Positions 24,060 to 34,087 of a stretch of DNA of 64,000 nt are shown piece after piece; the first letter of the stretch is position 1, and each line of letters starts with the position of its first letter. Position numbers and translations under genes: made by a program. The notes under the pieces are model-generated. The model was not told where the DNA came from. It made no database searches and saw nothing but the letters and a program-made list of their open reading frames with translations. Source of the stretch: JBOEGW01 sp050633625 (GTDB lineage: Bacteria > Pseudomonadota > Alphaproteobacteria > Rhodobacterales > Rhodobacteraceae); NCBI GenBank assembly GCA_050633625.1, contig JBOEGW010000003.1, positions 372,001-436,000 on the forward strand. Reading direction: 5' to 3'.

Positions 24060-27000
24060 CTAGGCGAGACTTTCAAGGAGGGCACGCGCCGAGTTTGATT
24101 TCGCCTGCCAAAGCCCTCTATCCATAGCTTCCAGCAATCGTTGTGCCATCTCGGCCAGTGCGGGTGCGTTATGTTCTGCGATAAAGGCGCGGGTGTTTTC
24201 GTCCTCCAAAAACGCCGCATGAACCAGGTCAAAGTGGTGGTGTTTGACGGCGCCGGTGGTTGCGGCGAAGGCGAACATATAGTCCACGGTCGCGGCCATC
24301 TCGAACGCGCCTTTGTAGCCGTGACGTTTGACGCCTTCGATCCATTTTGGGTTCACAACGCGCGCGCGCACAACGCGGCCGATTTCCTCGTCAAGTGTGC
24401 GAATGACGGGCCGTTCCGGGCGTGAATGATCATTGTGGTAGATCGGACGGTCTGTTCCTTGGAGCGTCGAGACCGCTGCCGCGGCGCCGCCTTCGAACTG
24501 GTAATAATCGTCACTGTCCAGAAGATCGTGTTCCCGGTTATCTTGGTTTTGCACGATCGCTTCGGTTTGGCGAAGCCTTTGCTCCAAACCTTCGCGGTCG
24601 CGCGTTCCGCTGCCGTCGGAGCCGTAGGCATAGCCCCCCCATTCCAGATAGGCATCGGCAAGGTCTGCTTTTTCGCGCCACAGCTTTTCGTCGATCATCG
24701 CTTGCAGCCCCGCGCCATATGCGCCGGGTTTTGATCCATAGACCCGTGCTGTCGCTTCGCCGCCTTTGGCGCGGGCGGCGGCGGGGTTCTCGGCTTCTGG
24801 CTCATCGAGGGATTGCACGGCGCGCGCCGCACTATCCACAAGCGCTATCAAGCCCGGGAAAGCGTCGCGGAAGAACCCGGAAACGCGCAAAGTCACATCC
24901 ACGCGCGGCCGTCCAAGCGCCGATGCTGGAATGACTTCAAATCCGGTCACACGGCGGTTTGCACTGTCCCATTTCGGCTTCACCCCCATCAAGGCAAGTG
25001 CCTGCGCAATGTCATCGCCGCCCGTGCGCATATTTGCGGTGCCCCAGGCCGTGAGCAGCAGGGCACGCGGCCAGTCACCGTGGGTTTGGAGGTGCTTTTC
25101 GATCAACAAAGACGCCGATTTCCAACCGAGCGCCCAAGCGGTTGGTGTGGGCACAGCGCGGCTATCTACGGAATAGAAGTTTCGCCCTGTTGGCAGCACA
25201 TCGAGCCGCCCGCGGGTGGGTGCGCCGGACGGTGCCGGGGCGACGAAACGTCCTGAAAGGGCGGTGAGAAGCCCCGTCCCCTCGTCCATACCGCAGGCTC
25301 GAATGCGAGGCAGGATCACGTTGTGCATTTCTTCAAGAACCGGCGCGGTGTGCTTAAGATGCTCAGGCGTTTCAGGCCATCCCAGCGCTTCTTGCGCGAG
25401 CAGTTCTAGTCGCTCAACCGTGTCACCATTCGTGCGCCAAAGGTCTTGTCCCGCCGCTTTGAGGGCCTCGTGGCGCGGGCCTGTGTAGGCGGCGCCCATA
25501 TCACAATCGAGGGGGTCCATTATGTCTGGGGTGATCTCACAATCAAGGGCGAGCGCGCGAATCAAACTGGCGTTGCGACCGGTGCCCTGCCCGCGCGGGA
25601 CACGCGCCAAAGCGATGGCTAGGTCACGCTCTAAGGTGCCCGTTGGCGATTGCCCGAAAATGTGAAGCCCATCGCGAATTTGCGCTTCCTTGAGGTCGCA
25701 CAGATAAGCGTCAAGTTTGGCGAGATCGCTGTCTTCATCCGCCCCGGTCATCCCCGCGTCCACGTCCAAGCCGGACGATGAAGTCAGCGTCAAGATTTCG
25801 CGGCGCAGGTGTGAGATGCGGCGGGGATCAAGACCGGCGGCTTCATAATACTCATCGACCAACGCTTCCAAATCGCGCAGGGGCCCATAGGTTTGTGCGC
25901 GCGTCAGGGGCGGCGTGAGGTGATCAATGATCACCGCCTGTGCCCGGCGTTTGGCTTGGGTGCCTTCACCGGGGTCATTCACGATAAAGGGATACACATG
26001 CGGCATCGGGCCAAGGACGGCTTCGGGCATGCAGGTTTCGGATAAGGCCAGCGCTTTGCCCGGCAACCACTCTAGATTGCCGTGCTTGCCCATATGGACA
26101 ATTGCCTGAGCGCCAAAGGCTTCGCGCATCCAGATGTAAAACGCGAGGTATCCGTGGGGCGGCGCGAGGTCTGGCGCATGGTAAGTGTCGGTCGGGTCGA
26201 TGTTGTAGCCGCGCGCGGGTTGCAGGCCTACAACCACATTGCCAAAGCGCAAGACTGACAGTTTAAACCCAACGTCAGGTTCCACGAACGGATCGGCCTC
26301 CGGCGCGCCCCACCGGGTTGTGATCGCTTCTTTCACGTCCCAGGGAAGGGCGTCAAAATGTTCGCGATAAGTAGCAAGATCGAGCGTCACGCCACCTTTG
26401 CGCTCAGTGCGATCCGTGAGCCAGTTGGTCGGTCCAGCCATGAGCGCACGCATGAGATCATCGGCACTTTTGGGGGCGTTTTCGACGCTGTAGCCTTCAT
26501 CTGCGAGCAGGTTTAGCGCGTGAACGGTGGCGGCGGGGGTATCTAGCCCAACACCATTGGCAAGCCGTCCATCCTTGTTCGGGTAGTTGGCCAGCACCAA
26601 GCCGATTTTGCGCTCCGCCGTTTTTGCATTGCGCAGTTTCGCCCAGTTTGCGGTTAAGCGCGCGACGAAATCGACACGGTCGCCAATGGCGCGATAGGTG
26701 GCGATGGGGCACTCCGTTGCCTCGTCAAAAAACGCTTCCCCTTTGAAGCTAACCGCGCGTGACAAAATGCGCCCATCGACTTCGGGCAGGGCCACATTCA
26801 TTGCGATATCGCGCGCCGAAAGCCCATTGACGCCTTCCTCCCAAGCGGCTTCGGAGCTTCCCGCAAGGACCACCTGAAACACCGGTGCCTCATTTGCGGC
26901 CGGCATTGTCAACGGGTTTTGCGGGCTATCATCGCCTGCGTGCGGGCTGCCCACCGCGAAGGCTGTGCAGTTCAGGATCACACTTGGCTTGGCCTGTTCA

Positions 27001-27758
27001 AATAGAGTTTGCACGGTGGCAACGGACACTGGGTCTTTGAGGGAGGCCACAAAGATTGGCAGCGGGTTCAAGCCCTGCCGCAAGAGCGCGCGCGTCAGCC
27101 GGTTGATCGGGTGAAGCCCAGCGCCTTGCACCAAAGCACGATAGAAAATCAGCGGCACAACGGGTGCATCCGCACGCCAATCGGCGCGCGCGGCTGTGAG
27201 GTCAGCGATGCCAGCGCCGGGCCAATAGACGCCCGCGCGCAGGAGCGGTTGTGCGGGAGCGGGCTTTTCGCCGCCTTCCAGCATGGCCTTTGCATAGGCC
27301 AGGAAATTGGTGGCATTTTCTGGCCCACCTTCGACCATATAGGCCCAGAGCGCGGCGTAATCCTCAGACGGGATTGTCGAAAGGGCGCGCAAGTCGGGAT
27401 CGGGTTTGTCATCGCCCGGCAGAAGCGCCAAAGGCACGCCAGCTTCCGCACAGCGCGCCGCAAATTGCTCGGCCCCGTATCGCCAATACCCGGTGCCGCC
27501 AAGCACGCGCGCAATCACCAACTTGGATTTGGTGGCACAGTTATCAAGGTGCAAATCAACGCTCATCGGGTGGTTGAGATGCGTGAGATTGGCGAGGCGC
27601 AAACTTGGCGGCGAACCCATCTCACTGCGCGCTTGGGACAGGGCGGACAGTTCGGTATCGGCGGCGGAAATGAACACTACATCCGCTGGGGTCTGCCCCA
27701 AATCCACAGGCTCTTTGCCATCATCAATTGAGCCGGGCGTTGCAGCGAGCAAATGCAT
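24060..27758 (-). CDS. cobN: cobaltochelatase subunit CobN
   Basis: A 1232-residue large subunit of the ATP-dependent aerobic cobaltochelatase (CobNST), which inserts cobalt into hydrogenobyrinic acid diamide. The hallmark AIVHMGKHGNLEWLPGK is near residue 550, followed by HVYPFIVNDPGEGTQAKRRA and DHLTPPLTRA. GTGRNASLIRAL and LPTGRNFYSVDSRAVPT come later, and RVYGSKPGAYGAGL lies in the C-terminal part. Length is normal for the family. It is the last gene of the riboswitch-led operon CbiM-like permease-cobW-GNAT-cobN. cobS and cobT are not in the window. An AAGGT element precedes the ATG. Confidence 0.97.
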   Translation of the reverse strand: MHLLAATPGSIDDGKEPVDLGQTPADVVFISAADTELSALSQARSEMGSPPSLRLANLTHLNHPMSVDLHLDNCATKSKLVIARVLGGTGYWRYGAEQFAARCAEAGVPLALLPGDDKPDPDLRALSTIPSEDYAALWAYMVEGGPENATNFLAYAKAMLEGGEKPAPAQPLLRAGVYWPGAGIADLTAARADWRADAPVVPLIFYRALVQGAGLHPINRLTRALLRQGLNPLPIFVASLKDPVSVATVQTLFEQAKPSVILNCTAFAVGSPHAGDDSPQNPLTMPAANEAPVFQVVLAGSSEAAWEEGVNGLSARDIAMNVALPEVDGRILSRAVSFKGEAFFDEATECPIATYRAIGDRVDFVARLTANWAKLRNAKTAERKIGLVLANYPNKDGRLANGVGLDTPAATVHALNLLADEGYSVENAPKSADDLMRALMAGPTNWLTDRTERKGGVTLDLATYREHFDALPWDVKEAITTRWGAPEADPFVEPDVGFKLSVLRFGNVVVGLQPARGYNIDPTDTYHAPDLAPPHGYLAFYIWMREAFGAQAIVHMGKHGNLEWLPGKALALSETCMPEAVLGPMPHVYPFIVNDPGEGTQAKRRAQAVIIDHLTPPLTRAQTYGPLRDLEALVDEYYEAAGLDPRRISHLRREILTLTSSSGLDVDAGMTGADEDSDLAKLDAYLCDLKEAQIRDGLHIFGQSPTGTLERDLAIALARVPRGQGTGRNASLIRALALDCEITPDIMDPLDCDMGAAYTGPRHEALKAAGQDLWRTNGDTVERLELLAQEALGWPETPEHLKHTAPVLEEMHNVILPRIRACGMDEGTGLLTALSGRFVAPAPSGAPTRGRLDVLPTGRNFYSVDSRAVPTPTAWALGWKSASLLIEKHLQTHGDWPRALLLTAWGTANMRTGGDDIAQALALMGVKPKWDSANRRVTGFEVIPASALGRPRVDVTLRVSGFFRDAFPGLIALVDSAARAVQSLDEPEAENPAAARAKGGEATARVYGSKPGAYGAGLQAMIDEKLWREKADLADAYLEWGGYAYGSDGSGTRDREGLEQRLRQTEAIVQNQDNREHDLLDSDDYYQFEGGAAAAVSTLQGTDRPIYHNDHSRPERPVIRTLDEEIGRVVRARVVNPKWIEGVKRHGYKGAFEMAATVDYMFAFAATTGAVKHHHFDLVHAAFLEDENTRAFIAEHNAPALAEMAQRLLEAMDRGLWQAKSNSARALLESLA

Positions 27759-27824
27759 CTGGTGGACCTTCAGACTGTGGCCGGCGGGGTCGCCTCCGGC
27801 GGAGATATTTCGAGCAAGATGAAG

Positions 27825-28274
27825 TTAGAGCTGTTTTTGCATGAAGACAGAGACACCGTCATCCAGATAGTCACCAAATGGGCCTGTACGTTCAAACCCG
27901 GCACGTTCATACAGGCGCACCGCAGCCGCGAGTTCATCGCCCGTTTCAAGGCAAAGTCGCGGCAGTTTTTCCTCAATCGCCGCATCCTCTATGGCGCGCA
28001 AGATCGCTGCGCCAACGCCTTCACCACGGCCCTTCTCAGCTGTAAACATGGCTTTGATTTCGCCGTAGCCGTCCTGAATCGCCAATGCCCCCACACCGAG
28101 AATCTCGCCGGATTTACGGGCTGCAAAAAATCGGATGTTGTCAGTCGCCAGCGCCTCAGTTGGCAAAGCATGGTTGTGTTCAGGCGCATAGGTGGCCGCC
28201 TGCAACGCTTGGGCTTCGGCCAACAGGGCCGCCGGACCTTCGTCAAGCGGATTGGCGCGCGCGACGATCAACAT
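27825..28274 (-). CDS. GNAT family N-acetyltransferase
   Basis: A 149-residue GCN5-related acetyltransferase. Motif A, which binds acetyl-CoA, reads MFTAEKGRGEGVGAAILRAIED near residues 74-95 (a Q/RxxGxG/A-type loop), and the C-terminal LYERAGFERTGPFGDY segment is typical. It would acetylate an amine, but the substrate is unknown. Its ATG overlaps the cobW stop by one base (TAATG), and cobN follows after 66 bases, so it is embedded in the cobalamin operon. Whether it acts on a corrinoid intermediate or is a passenger cannot be read. Confidence 0.85.
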   Translation of the reverse strand: MLIVARANPLDEGPAALLAEAQALQAATYAPEHNHALPTEALATDNIRFFAARKSGEILGVGALAIQDGYGEIKAMFTAEKGRGEGVGAAILRAIEDAAIEEKLPRLCLETGDELAAAVRLYERAGFERTGPFGDYLDDGVSVFMQKQL

Positions 28275-29344
28275 TAGGCTTGGAGCGCCGTGGCAATGGC
28301 GGCTTGGTCAAGCCCACTGGCCCCAATCACCACAAGGCGCGTGCTGCGCGGCGCGGCGCCAAATGGTTGATCAAAATAGGTGTCAACGCGTGGGCCAACC
28401 GCTTGCAGTGTCAAGCGCATTGGCTTGTCTTTGACTGCAACAAAACCTTTGAGACGCAAAATTCCATGCGCATCAATGACGCTTGAAACCTGTTTTGCGA
28501 AGGCCGCAGGATCAGCGATCTCGCCGCGCTCAACGATGAAGCTTTCAAAGTCATCATGGTCGTGATCGTGGTGGTGATGATCCTCATGATGGTCGTCCTC
28601 ATCATGGTCATCGTGATGATGGTGATGCGCCTCGTCGCGGCCTTTCATATTGGCCTCGGCGGCAGCCCCTTGGCCAAGCAACACCTCAACAGGCAAGGCC
28701 CCCATCGCAGCGCGCACGACCTGAACGCCGCCCCGGCTGTCGGATGTCAGTTTCTCGCTGAGCGTTGTCGCCTCCGCGTCGCTCAGAAGGTCGGATTTAT
28801 TCACAACGATCATATCGGCGCAGGCGACTTGATCTTTGAACAACTCCGAAAGAGGCGTTTCGTGATCCAGGTTCTCATCCGCTTTGCGTTGCGCCTCGAC
28901 GGCGGCGAGGTTGGCGGCAAATTGACCATCCACAACCGCGCGCCCATCGACCACGGTGACGACCCCGTCCACCGTGACGCGGGTCGAGATTTCTGGCCAT
29001 TGGAAGGCGCGGACCAACGGTTGCGGCAGGGCCAAACCTGAGGTTTCGATGACGATATGATCAGGAGGCGTTTCGCGCGCGAGGAGCTTTTCCAGCGTTG
29101 GCACGAAATCATCCGCCACCGTGCAGCAAATGCAGCCGTTGGACAGCTCCATGATGTCATCGTCTGTGCAGGTTTCGTCGCCACAGCCTTTGAGGATATC
29201 ACCATCCACACCAAGGTCGCCGAACTCATTGATGATGAGCGCGATTCGACGCCCCTCAGAGTGGGTCAGCATGTGACGGATCAGCGTGGTTTTGCCCGCG
29301 CCAAGAAAGCCTGTGATGACGGTTGCTGGGATTTTTTGAGCCAT
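28274..29344 (-). CDS. cobW: CobW, cobalt-chelatase-associated G3E GTPase
   Basis: A 356-residue G3E/COG0523 GTPase thought to deliver cobalt to the CobNST chelatase. The P-loop is GFLGAGKTTLIRH, the metal-binding CxCC-type motif is GCICC near residue 73 and NKSD is the guanine motif. A long histidine/aspartate-rich stretch (about residues 238-268, including HHHHHDDHDEDDHHED) separates the GTPase core from the CobW C-terminal domain and probably binds or buffers metal. The ATG at 29344 has GAGGA upstream. It follows the cobalt permease gene in the same riboswitch-controlled operon, 70 bases downstream of it. Confidence 0.95.
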   Translation of the reverse strand: MAQKIPATVITGFLGAGKTTLIRHMLTHSEGRRIALIINEFGDLGVDGDILKGCGDETCTDDDIMELSNGCICCTVADDFVPTLEKLLARETPPDHIVIETSGLALPQPLVRAFQWPEISTRVTVDGVVTVVDGRAVVDGQFAANLAAVEAQRKADENLDHETPLSELFKDQVACADMIVVNKSDLLSDAEATTLSEKLTSDSRGGVQVVRAAMGALPVEVLLGQGAAAEANMKGRDEAHHHHHDDHDEDDHHEDHHHHDHDHDDFESFIVERGEIADPAAFAKQVSSVIDAHGILRLKGFVAVKDKPMRLTLQAVGPRVDTYFDQPFGAAPRSTRLVVIGASGLDQAAIATALQA

Positions 29345-29364
29345 GGAACATTCCTCAATGCAGG

Positions 29365-29391
29365 AAAGCCGGAGCGCGTGGCCCCGGCTTT
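29365..29391. terminator. hairpin between the permease and cobW genes
   Basis: AAAGCCGG (29365-29372) pairs with CCGGCTTT (29384-29391) around an 11-base loop. On the minus strand, the direction of the operon, the stem is followed by CCTGC rather than a T-run, so it may stabilise or process the mRNA. On the plus strand TTTTTAT follows, but nothing there needs termination. Confidence 0.4.
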
Positions 29392-29413
29392 TTATCTGTG
29401 TGGTTCGGTGTGA

Positions 29414-30082
29414 TTAAGCGCTGAAAAGGCGCGCGCTCAGAAGGCCTGTGCCCTTTGTGTCTCGCAGCGATTTCGCCCCGGCCAAACATGCGAGGTCAAC
29501 CAGCGGCTCGATCAGAACCACCAACATATAGGCCGCGCCAAATGTCATCACAGAGGAAACCGCGCCAAACCCTTGGCCGTAGATTGCCCAGAAAGCCACC
29601 CAAGCGACAACGCCGCCTTGGTACATTGTCGAAAGCGCAAGCGTTTGCGCGTAGCTCATATCAACATAGGCTGTGCCCGGTTTGATCATGGTTTTCGCGA
29701 GCGCTGTCATCGCAAAGAGCGGCACCAGAAGCGTCGTCAGATTGGCGCCATATTGCGGCAGGTCCGTAGGGGCAAACAACACGCCCTGCGCCAGCAAAGC
29801 CAAAGCGAGGCCAAACGCCGCCGGGGCCGCGCCAAGCATCAAGAACAAAGTCGAACCAAGAATGAAGTGGACTTCAGAAACGCCAACCGAGAAATGCGGC
29901 AGCACTTGGAAGAACACAAACGCGCCAACGGTTGCGATTGCGGAACGCGCAATCAGGCTCACAGCGCCAGAGGTTTTCAGAGTGTCGTAGGCCTGTTTGA
30001 GACCATAGCCAGCCGCCGCAACGCCTGTGCCATAAGAAAGGGTGATTTTCGCCGCATCCATGATGCCGGGTTCGATATGCAT
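29414..30082 (-). CDS. CbiM-like energy-coupling factor permease (cobalt uptake)
   Basis: A 222-residue integral membrane protein beginning MHIEPGIMDAAKITLSY. The N-terminal Met-His lies where CbiM/NikM proteins ligand Co or Ni with their amino terminus (MHI.EG). About six hydrophobic segments follow, and VSEVHFILGSTLFLMLGAAPAAFGLA matches the conserved core of the family, including its second histidine. The ATG at 30082 has GGAGAACGAG upstream; an N-terminal extension would mask the metal-binding terminus and can be excluded. The B12 riboswitch directly upstream and cobW directly downstream support cobalt import. The usual CbiN, CbiQ and CbiO partner genes are not here, so it may act alone or with distant partners. 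Confidence 0.85.
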   Translation of the reverse strand: MHIEPGIMDAAKITLSYGTGVAAAGYGLKQAYDTLKTSGAVSLIARSAIATVGAFVFFQVLPHFSVGVSEVHFILGSTLFLMLGAAPAAFGLALALLAQGVLFAPTDLPQYGANLTTLLVPLFAMTALAKTMIKPGTAYVDMSYAQTLALSTMYQGGVVAWVAFWAIYGQGFGAVSSVMTFGAAYMLVVLIEPLVDLACLAGAKSLRDTKGTGLLSARLFSA

Positions 30083-30129
30083 ATCTCGTTCTCCATTTGC
30101 CCGTCTCCCCGACGGGTGGTTACGTTTCA

Positions 30130-30330
30130 CATGGCAGGTCTCCTGGCTTAGCGGGTCGAAGCTCTCACCGCCTTCCCGGCCCGTGTGGCCAGTGGCAAAT
30201 GGTGATCGCTCGCCGCGTTACAGTCGCGGGGGCGGCTGCGGCTGTAGGCCCCGGATTGGGTCACCTGTCCGCATTCCCTATTCTCCCTAGGCGCTTTGCG
30301 CCGTGTGCGGGAACCATGCCCTTCCCTTGT
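30130..30330 (-). ncRNA. cobalamin riboswitch
   Basis: On the minus strand the perfect B12 box AGCCAGGAGACCTGCC lies at 30133-30148. Upstream of it are the other conserved elements: GCCACTG, CCCGCGACTGTAA, GGGAAGGCGG and a GGTTCCCGC-type 5' start. It is about 50 bases upstream of the CbiM-like permease start. Binding of adenosylcobalamin should shut off the permease-cobW-GNAT-cobN operon. The 5' boundary is approximate. Confidence 0.93.
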
Positions 30331-30556
30331 GGCGCGCGCCGCGGTGTTGCGTCAAGGCGAATGTGGCCCTGAACCACAGATCCGTTCCGTCATTTGGTCG
30401 CAGAGCCTACCCTGGCGTGGATCAACTTGAGCGTTTCACCGCCAATATGTTGTGGATAACCCTGCCAAGCCGCCCACATCCAGCGGCGCAGCGTTGACTT
30501 GGCCTTTCGAGCGCCGGATGATCCCCAAACCCTCAGAATCACTTGCGAGTTCCTTT

Positions 30557-33500
30557 TTGCGCTTTTCCCGGCTGCGCCTTACTGGCTTCAAAAGCTTCGT
30601 TGACCCCACCGATCTTGTGATCGCGGAGGGGCTGACAGGCGTGGTTGGGCCGAATGGCTGTGGCAAATCCAACCTTTTGGAAGCGCTGCGTTGGGTGATG
30701 GGAGAAAACCGCGCCAAAGCGATGCGCGGTGCCGGGATGGAAGATGTGATTTTTGCGGGCACATCAGGGCGCGGGGCCCGCAATTTTGCTGAAGTGTCTT
30801 TGTCGATTGATAATTCCGAACGGCTTGCGCCTTCTGGGTTCAACGATTCGGACCAGCTCGAAATTGTGCGCCGGATCACCCGCGACGCCGGGTCTGCCTA
30901 TAAGGTGGGCACGAAGGATGTGCGCGCGCGCGATGTGCAGATGCTCTTTGCTGATGCCTCCACCGGGGCGCATTCGCCCGCGCTTGTCCGCCAGGGGCAG
31001 ATTTCTGAGCTGATCAACGCCAAGCCGAAGAATCGCCGTAGGATTTTGGAAGAAGCGGCGGGGATTTCGGGGCTCTATCAGAGACGCCATGAGGCAGAAC
31101 TGAAACTAAAGGCCACGGAGACCAATCTTGAGCGCGTTGAAGATGTTGTCGAGCAGCTTGCGGGCCAACTTGGCCAGCTGGCACGCCAAGCACGCCAAGC
31201 GCAACGGTATCGCACAATCGGTGATGATTTGCGCCGCGCTGAAGGGTTGCTTTTGTATCGGCGCTGGCGTGATGCCGACGAGGCGCGCGCTGCCGCTGAG
31301 GCTGATCACAGTGAGAAACTCAAAGCCGCCGCGCGTGCGGAAACTGCGGCCCGCTTGGCCACGAAAGCACGCGCAGAAGCCGAAGAAAAGCTCCCGCCAT
31401 TGCGCGAAGAAGAAGCTATTGCAGCTGCCGTTTTGCAACGTCTGACAGTCAGCCGCGATCAGTTGGTTGATCAAGAATCCCAAGCCCGAGACCGCATCGA
31501 GACGCTCACAAAACGCATTTCGCAATTGGTTGCGGATATGGCGCGCGAAGAGGCGTTGAACAAGGATGCTGGCGAGACGATTGAACGCCTTGAGTGGGAG
31601 CAAAATGAGCTGATCAAAGCCGCAGAGGGCCAAGAGGCAAAGTTGGAGGCGGCCGGGCTTGAGGCGCGCGAAGCCAAGCACATTTTGGAAACCCAAGAGG
31701 ACGCGCTCGCGCAGCTGACCGAAGATGTGGCCCGCCTGTCTGCGCGGCATCAATCAGCCCATCGTTTGCTTGAGGATAGCCAGAAAACCCTCGCGGCATC
31801 GGAAGCCGAAGCGGAACGCGCAAGCCAAGCGGTTGCGGCGTCCCAAGTGGCGCTGGACGCGGCCACGGCGGCATTTTCGGCGGCTGAAGTCGCACAGAAA
31901 ACGGCAACACTTGAGGCGGAGGCCGCAGAGGCGGCATTGATTGCGGCTGATGAGGCGCGCACGGCCGTTCAGGCGCGTGAAGCGCTGGCGCGCGGCGAAC
32001 GCTCCGAGGCAGAGGGCGAAGTGAATGCCTTGCGTGCTGAGGTTTTGGCCCTGGCGAAACTGCTCGAACGTGACACCGCAGAAGGCGGTCAGGTCATGGA
32101 CGCCCTGAAGGTTCAGCCGGGCTACGAAAAGGCACTGGGTGCGGCTTTGGCGGATGATTTGCGCGCGCCGGCTGTGGGCGCAGATGCGGCGTCCGGCTGG
32201 GCGAATATGCCCGGATATGATGCGCCGCAATCCTTACCGACGGGCGTGGAGGTTTTGAGCGCGTTCGTCAGCGGGCCATCGGTGCTGGACCGGCGCATGT
32301 CGCAGATCGGTTTGGTGGACGCCGACACAGGCGCCGCGCTGCAATCCGCGCTTAAACCCGGTCAACGGCTTGTGAGCCTTGAGGGCGATTTGTGGCGCTG
32401 GGATGGGTTTCGGGCGGGCGCTGAAGATGCGCCCTCGGCGGCGGCTTTGCGGCTTGAGCAACTCAACCGGCTTGAGGCGCTTAAACATGACTTGGAGCGC
32501 GCAACGGCGCGTGCAGACGGGGCCATGGCCGCGCATGAAGCTCTCCGCGTAGAGCTGAGCGCGGCGGGTGACGCGGACAAGGCAGCGCGCGAAGCGCAGC
32601 GCGAAGCAGACCGAAAAGTGAGCGATGCACATCGGACGTTGTCGCGCTCGGAGGCGGACCGAAACATCTCGGAAGGAAAGCTTGAAAATCTCAAAATGGC
32701 CGTGGCGCGCCATGAGGAAGAAGCGCTCGGCGCCACATTGCGCGTAAAAGAAGCGCAAAAATCAGTGCAGGAATTGCCCGATCTCACAGCGGCGCGAGGC
32801 GATGTTGAAGACACGAAAATGACAGTTGAGGCCGCGCGCATGACGATGATTGCGCGCCGGTCCTCGCATGATGAGATGAAGCGCGAAGGCGATGCGCGCA
32901 TTCGGCGCAGCCAAGAGGTGACCAAAGAGTTGTCGGGCTGGCGGCATCGCTTGGAAACGGCCGGGAAACGTATTGCAGAGCTGGAAGAACGCCGGGTGGC
33001 CTCAGAGGCGGAATTGAAGGACGCAAGCGCACAACCGGACGAATTGGCGGCGAAACGCGAAGATTTAGCGCGTTCAATTTCTGAAGCTGAAGCGCGCCGC
33101 GCGGCGTCTCAGGATGCTTTGTCGGTCGGGGAAGCCGCGCTGCGCGACTCTACCGTGAGTGAGCGCGATTCGGAGCGACTGGCAGGCGAGGCACGCGAAG
33201 TGCGCGCGCGTGCAGAAGCGCGCGTTGAAGCGGCGCGCGAAACCGTTGATGGCGCGGTGGAGCGCATTGAAGAAGAGCAAGAAACCACCCCGGATAAGCT
33301 ATTGGAGACACTCGGCGCGGACCCAGACAAAATGCCAGCGTCCGAGCAGATTGAACATGATGTGAACCGGCTCAAGCGGCAACGTGATGCGCTTGGCGCC
33401 GTCAATTTGCGTGCCGAAGAAGATGCCAAGGAAGTGCAAAGCGAACACGATACGTTGGTGACGGAAAAGGCCGATCTTGAGGAAGCCATCAAAAAGCTTC

Positions 33501-34012
33501 GTCACGGGATTGCCTCGCTCAACCGCGAAGGGCGCGAACGGCTCTTGACTGCCTTTGAGCAAGTAAACAGCAACTTTACCACCTTGTTTCAGCATCTCTT
33601 TGGTGGCGGCGATGCGAACCTCATGTTGATCGAAAGTGACGATCCGCTGGAAGCCGGGCTTGAGATTATGTGTCAGCCGCCGGGCAAAAAACTCTCGACC
33701 TTGTCCCTGCTGTCAGGGGGCGAGCAAACCTTGACAGCCTTGGCGTTGATTTTTGCGGTGTTCCTTGCGAATCCGGCGCCGATTTGTGTTTTGGATGAGG
33801 TGGACGCGCCGTTGGACGATGCGAATGTGACGCGGTTTTGCGACCTGTTGGACGAAATGACCCGCCGCACAGACACCCGGTTTTTGATCATCACGCACCA
33901 TGCGGTCACCATGGCGCGCATGGATCGATTGTTTGGCGTCACGATGCAAGAACAAGGGGTCAGCCAACTGGTGAGCGTTGACCTCAAAAAAGCCTCCGCC
34001 ATGGTTGCCTGA
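30557..34012 (+). CDS. smc: chromosome segregation protein SMC
   Basis: An SMC ATPase that compacts and separates chromosomes with ScpA and ScpB. Started at the TTG at 30557 it has 1151 residues, as I recall for related Rhodobacter proteins, and begins (M)RFSRLRLTGFKSFVDP; an ATG at 30518 would add 13 residues. Neither start has a strong Shine-Dalgarno. Walker A is G31-S38 (GPNGCGKS). Long Ala/Glu-rich coiled coils flank a hinge around residues 510-640 (KVQPGYEKALGAALADDL). The C-terminal head has LLSGGEQTLTALAL (near 1052) and Walker B CVLDEVDAPLDDAN (near 1076). It is divergent from the cobalt permease operon. Confidence 0.95.
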   Translation: MRFSRLRLTGFKSFVDPTDLVIAEGLTGVVGPNGCGKSNLLEALRWVMGENRAKAMRGAGMEDVIFAGTSGRGARNFAEVSLSIDNSERLAPSGFNDSDQLEIVRRITRDAGSAYKVGTKDVRARDVQMLFADASTGAHSPALVRQGQISELINAKPKNRRRILEEAAGISGLYQRRHEAELKLKATETNLERVEDVVEQLAGQLGQLARQARQAQRYRTIGDDLRRAEGLLLYRRWRDADEARAAAEADHSEKLKAAARAETAARLATKARAEAEEKLPPLREEEAIAAAVLQRLTVSRDQLVDQESQARDRIETLTKRISQLVADMAREEALNKDAGETIERLEWEQNELIKAAEGQEAKLEAAGLEAREAKHILETQEDALAQLTEDVARLSARHQSAHRLLEDSQKTLAASEAEAERASQAVAASQVALDAATAAFSAAEVAQKTATLEAEAAEAALIAADEARTAVQAREALARGERSEAEGEVNALRAEVLALAKLLERDTAEGGQVMDALKVQPGYEKALGAALADDLRAPAVGADAASGWANMPGYDAPQSLPTGVEVLSAFVSGPSVLDRRMSQIGLVDADTGAALQSALKPGQRLVSLEGDLWRWDGFRAGAEDAPSAAALRLEQLNRLEALKHDLERATARADGAMAAHEALRVELSAAGDADKAAREAQREADRKVSDAHRTLSRSEADRNISEGKLENLKMAVARHEEEALGATLRVKEAQKSVQELPDLTAARGDVEDTKMTVEAARMTMIARRSSHDEMKREGDARIRRSQEVTKELSGWRHRLETAGKRIAELEERRVASEAELKDASAQPDELAAKREDLARSISEAEARRAASQDALSVGEAALRDSTVSERDSERLAGEAREVRARAEARVEAARETVDGAVERIEEEQETTPDKLLETLGADPDKMPASEQIEHDVNRLKRQRDALGAVNLRAEEDAKEVQSEHDTLVTEKADLEEAIKKLRHGIASLNREGRERLLTAFEQVNSNFTTLFQHLFGGGDANLMLIESDDPLEAGLEIMCQPPGKKLSTLSLLSGGEQTLTALALIFAVFLANPAPICVLDEVDAPLDDANVTRFCDLLDEMTRRTDTRFLIITHHAVTMARMDRLFGVTMQEQGVSQLVSVDLKKASAMVA

Positions 34013-34087
34013 GACAGTTGATTTTGAAACCTAGGTTTTCCTTTGCGCGGAACCTGCTTAGACTTGGGAAAAGCGATGGAGGGCAGT

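Noticed and set aside
28556..28640. Short-period CAT/GAT-like repeat
   Set aside because: It encodes the His/Asp-rich linker of CobW in frame and is explained by metal-binding protein sequence.
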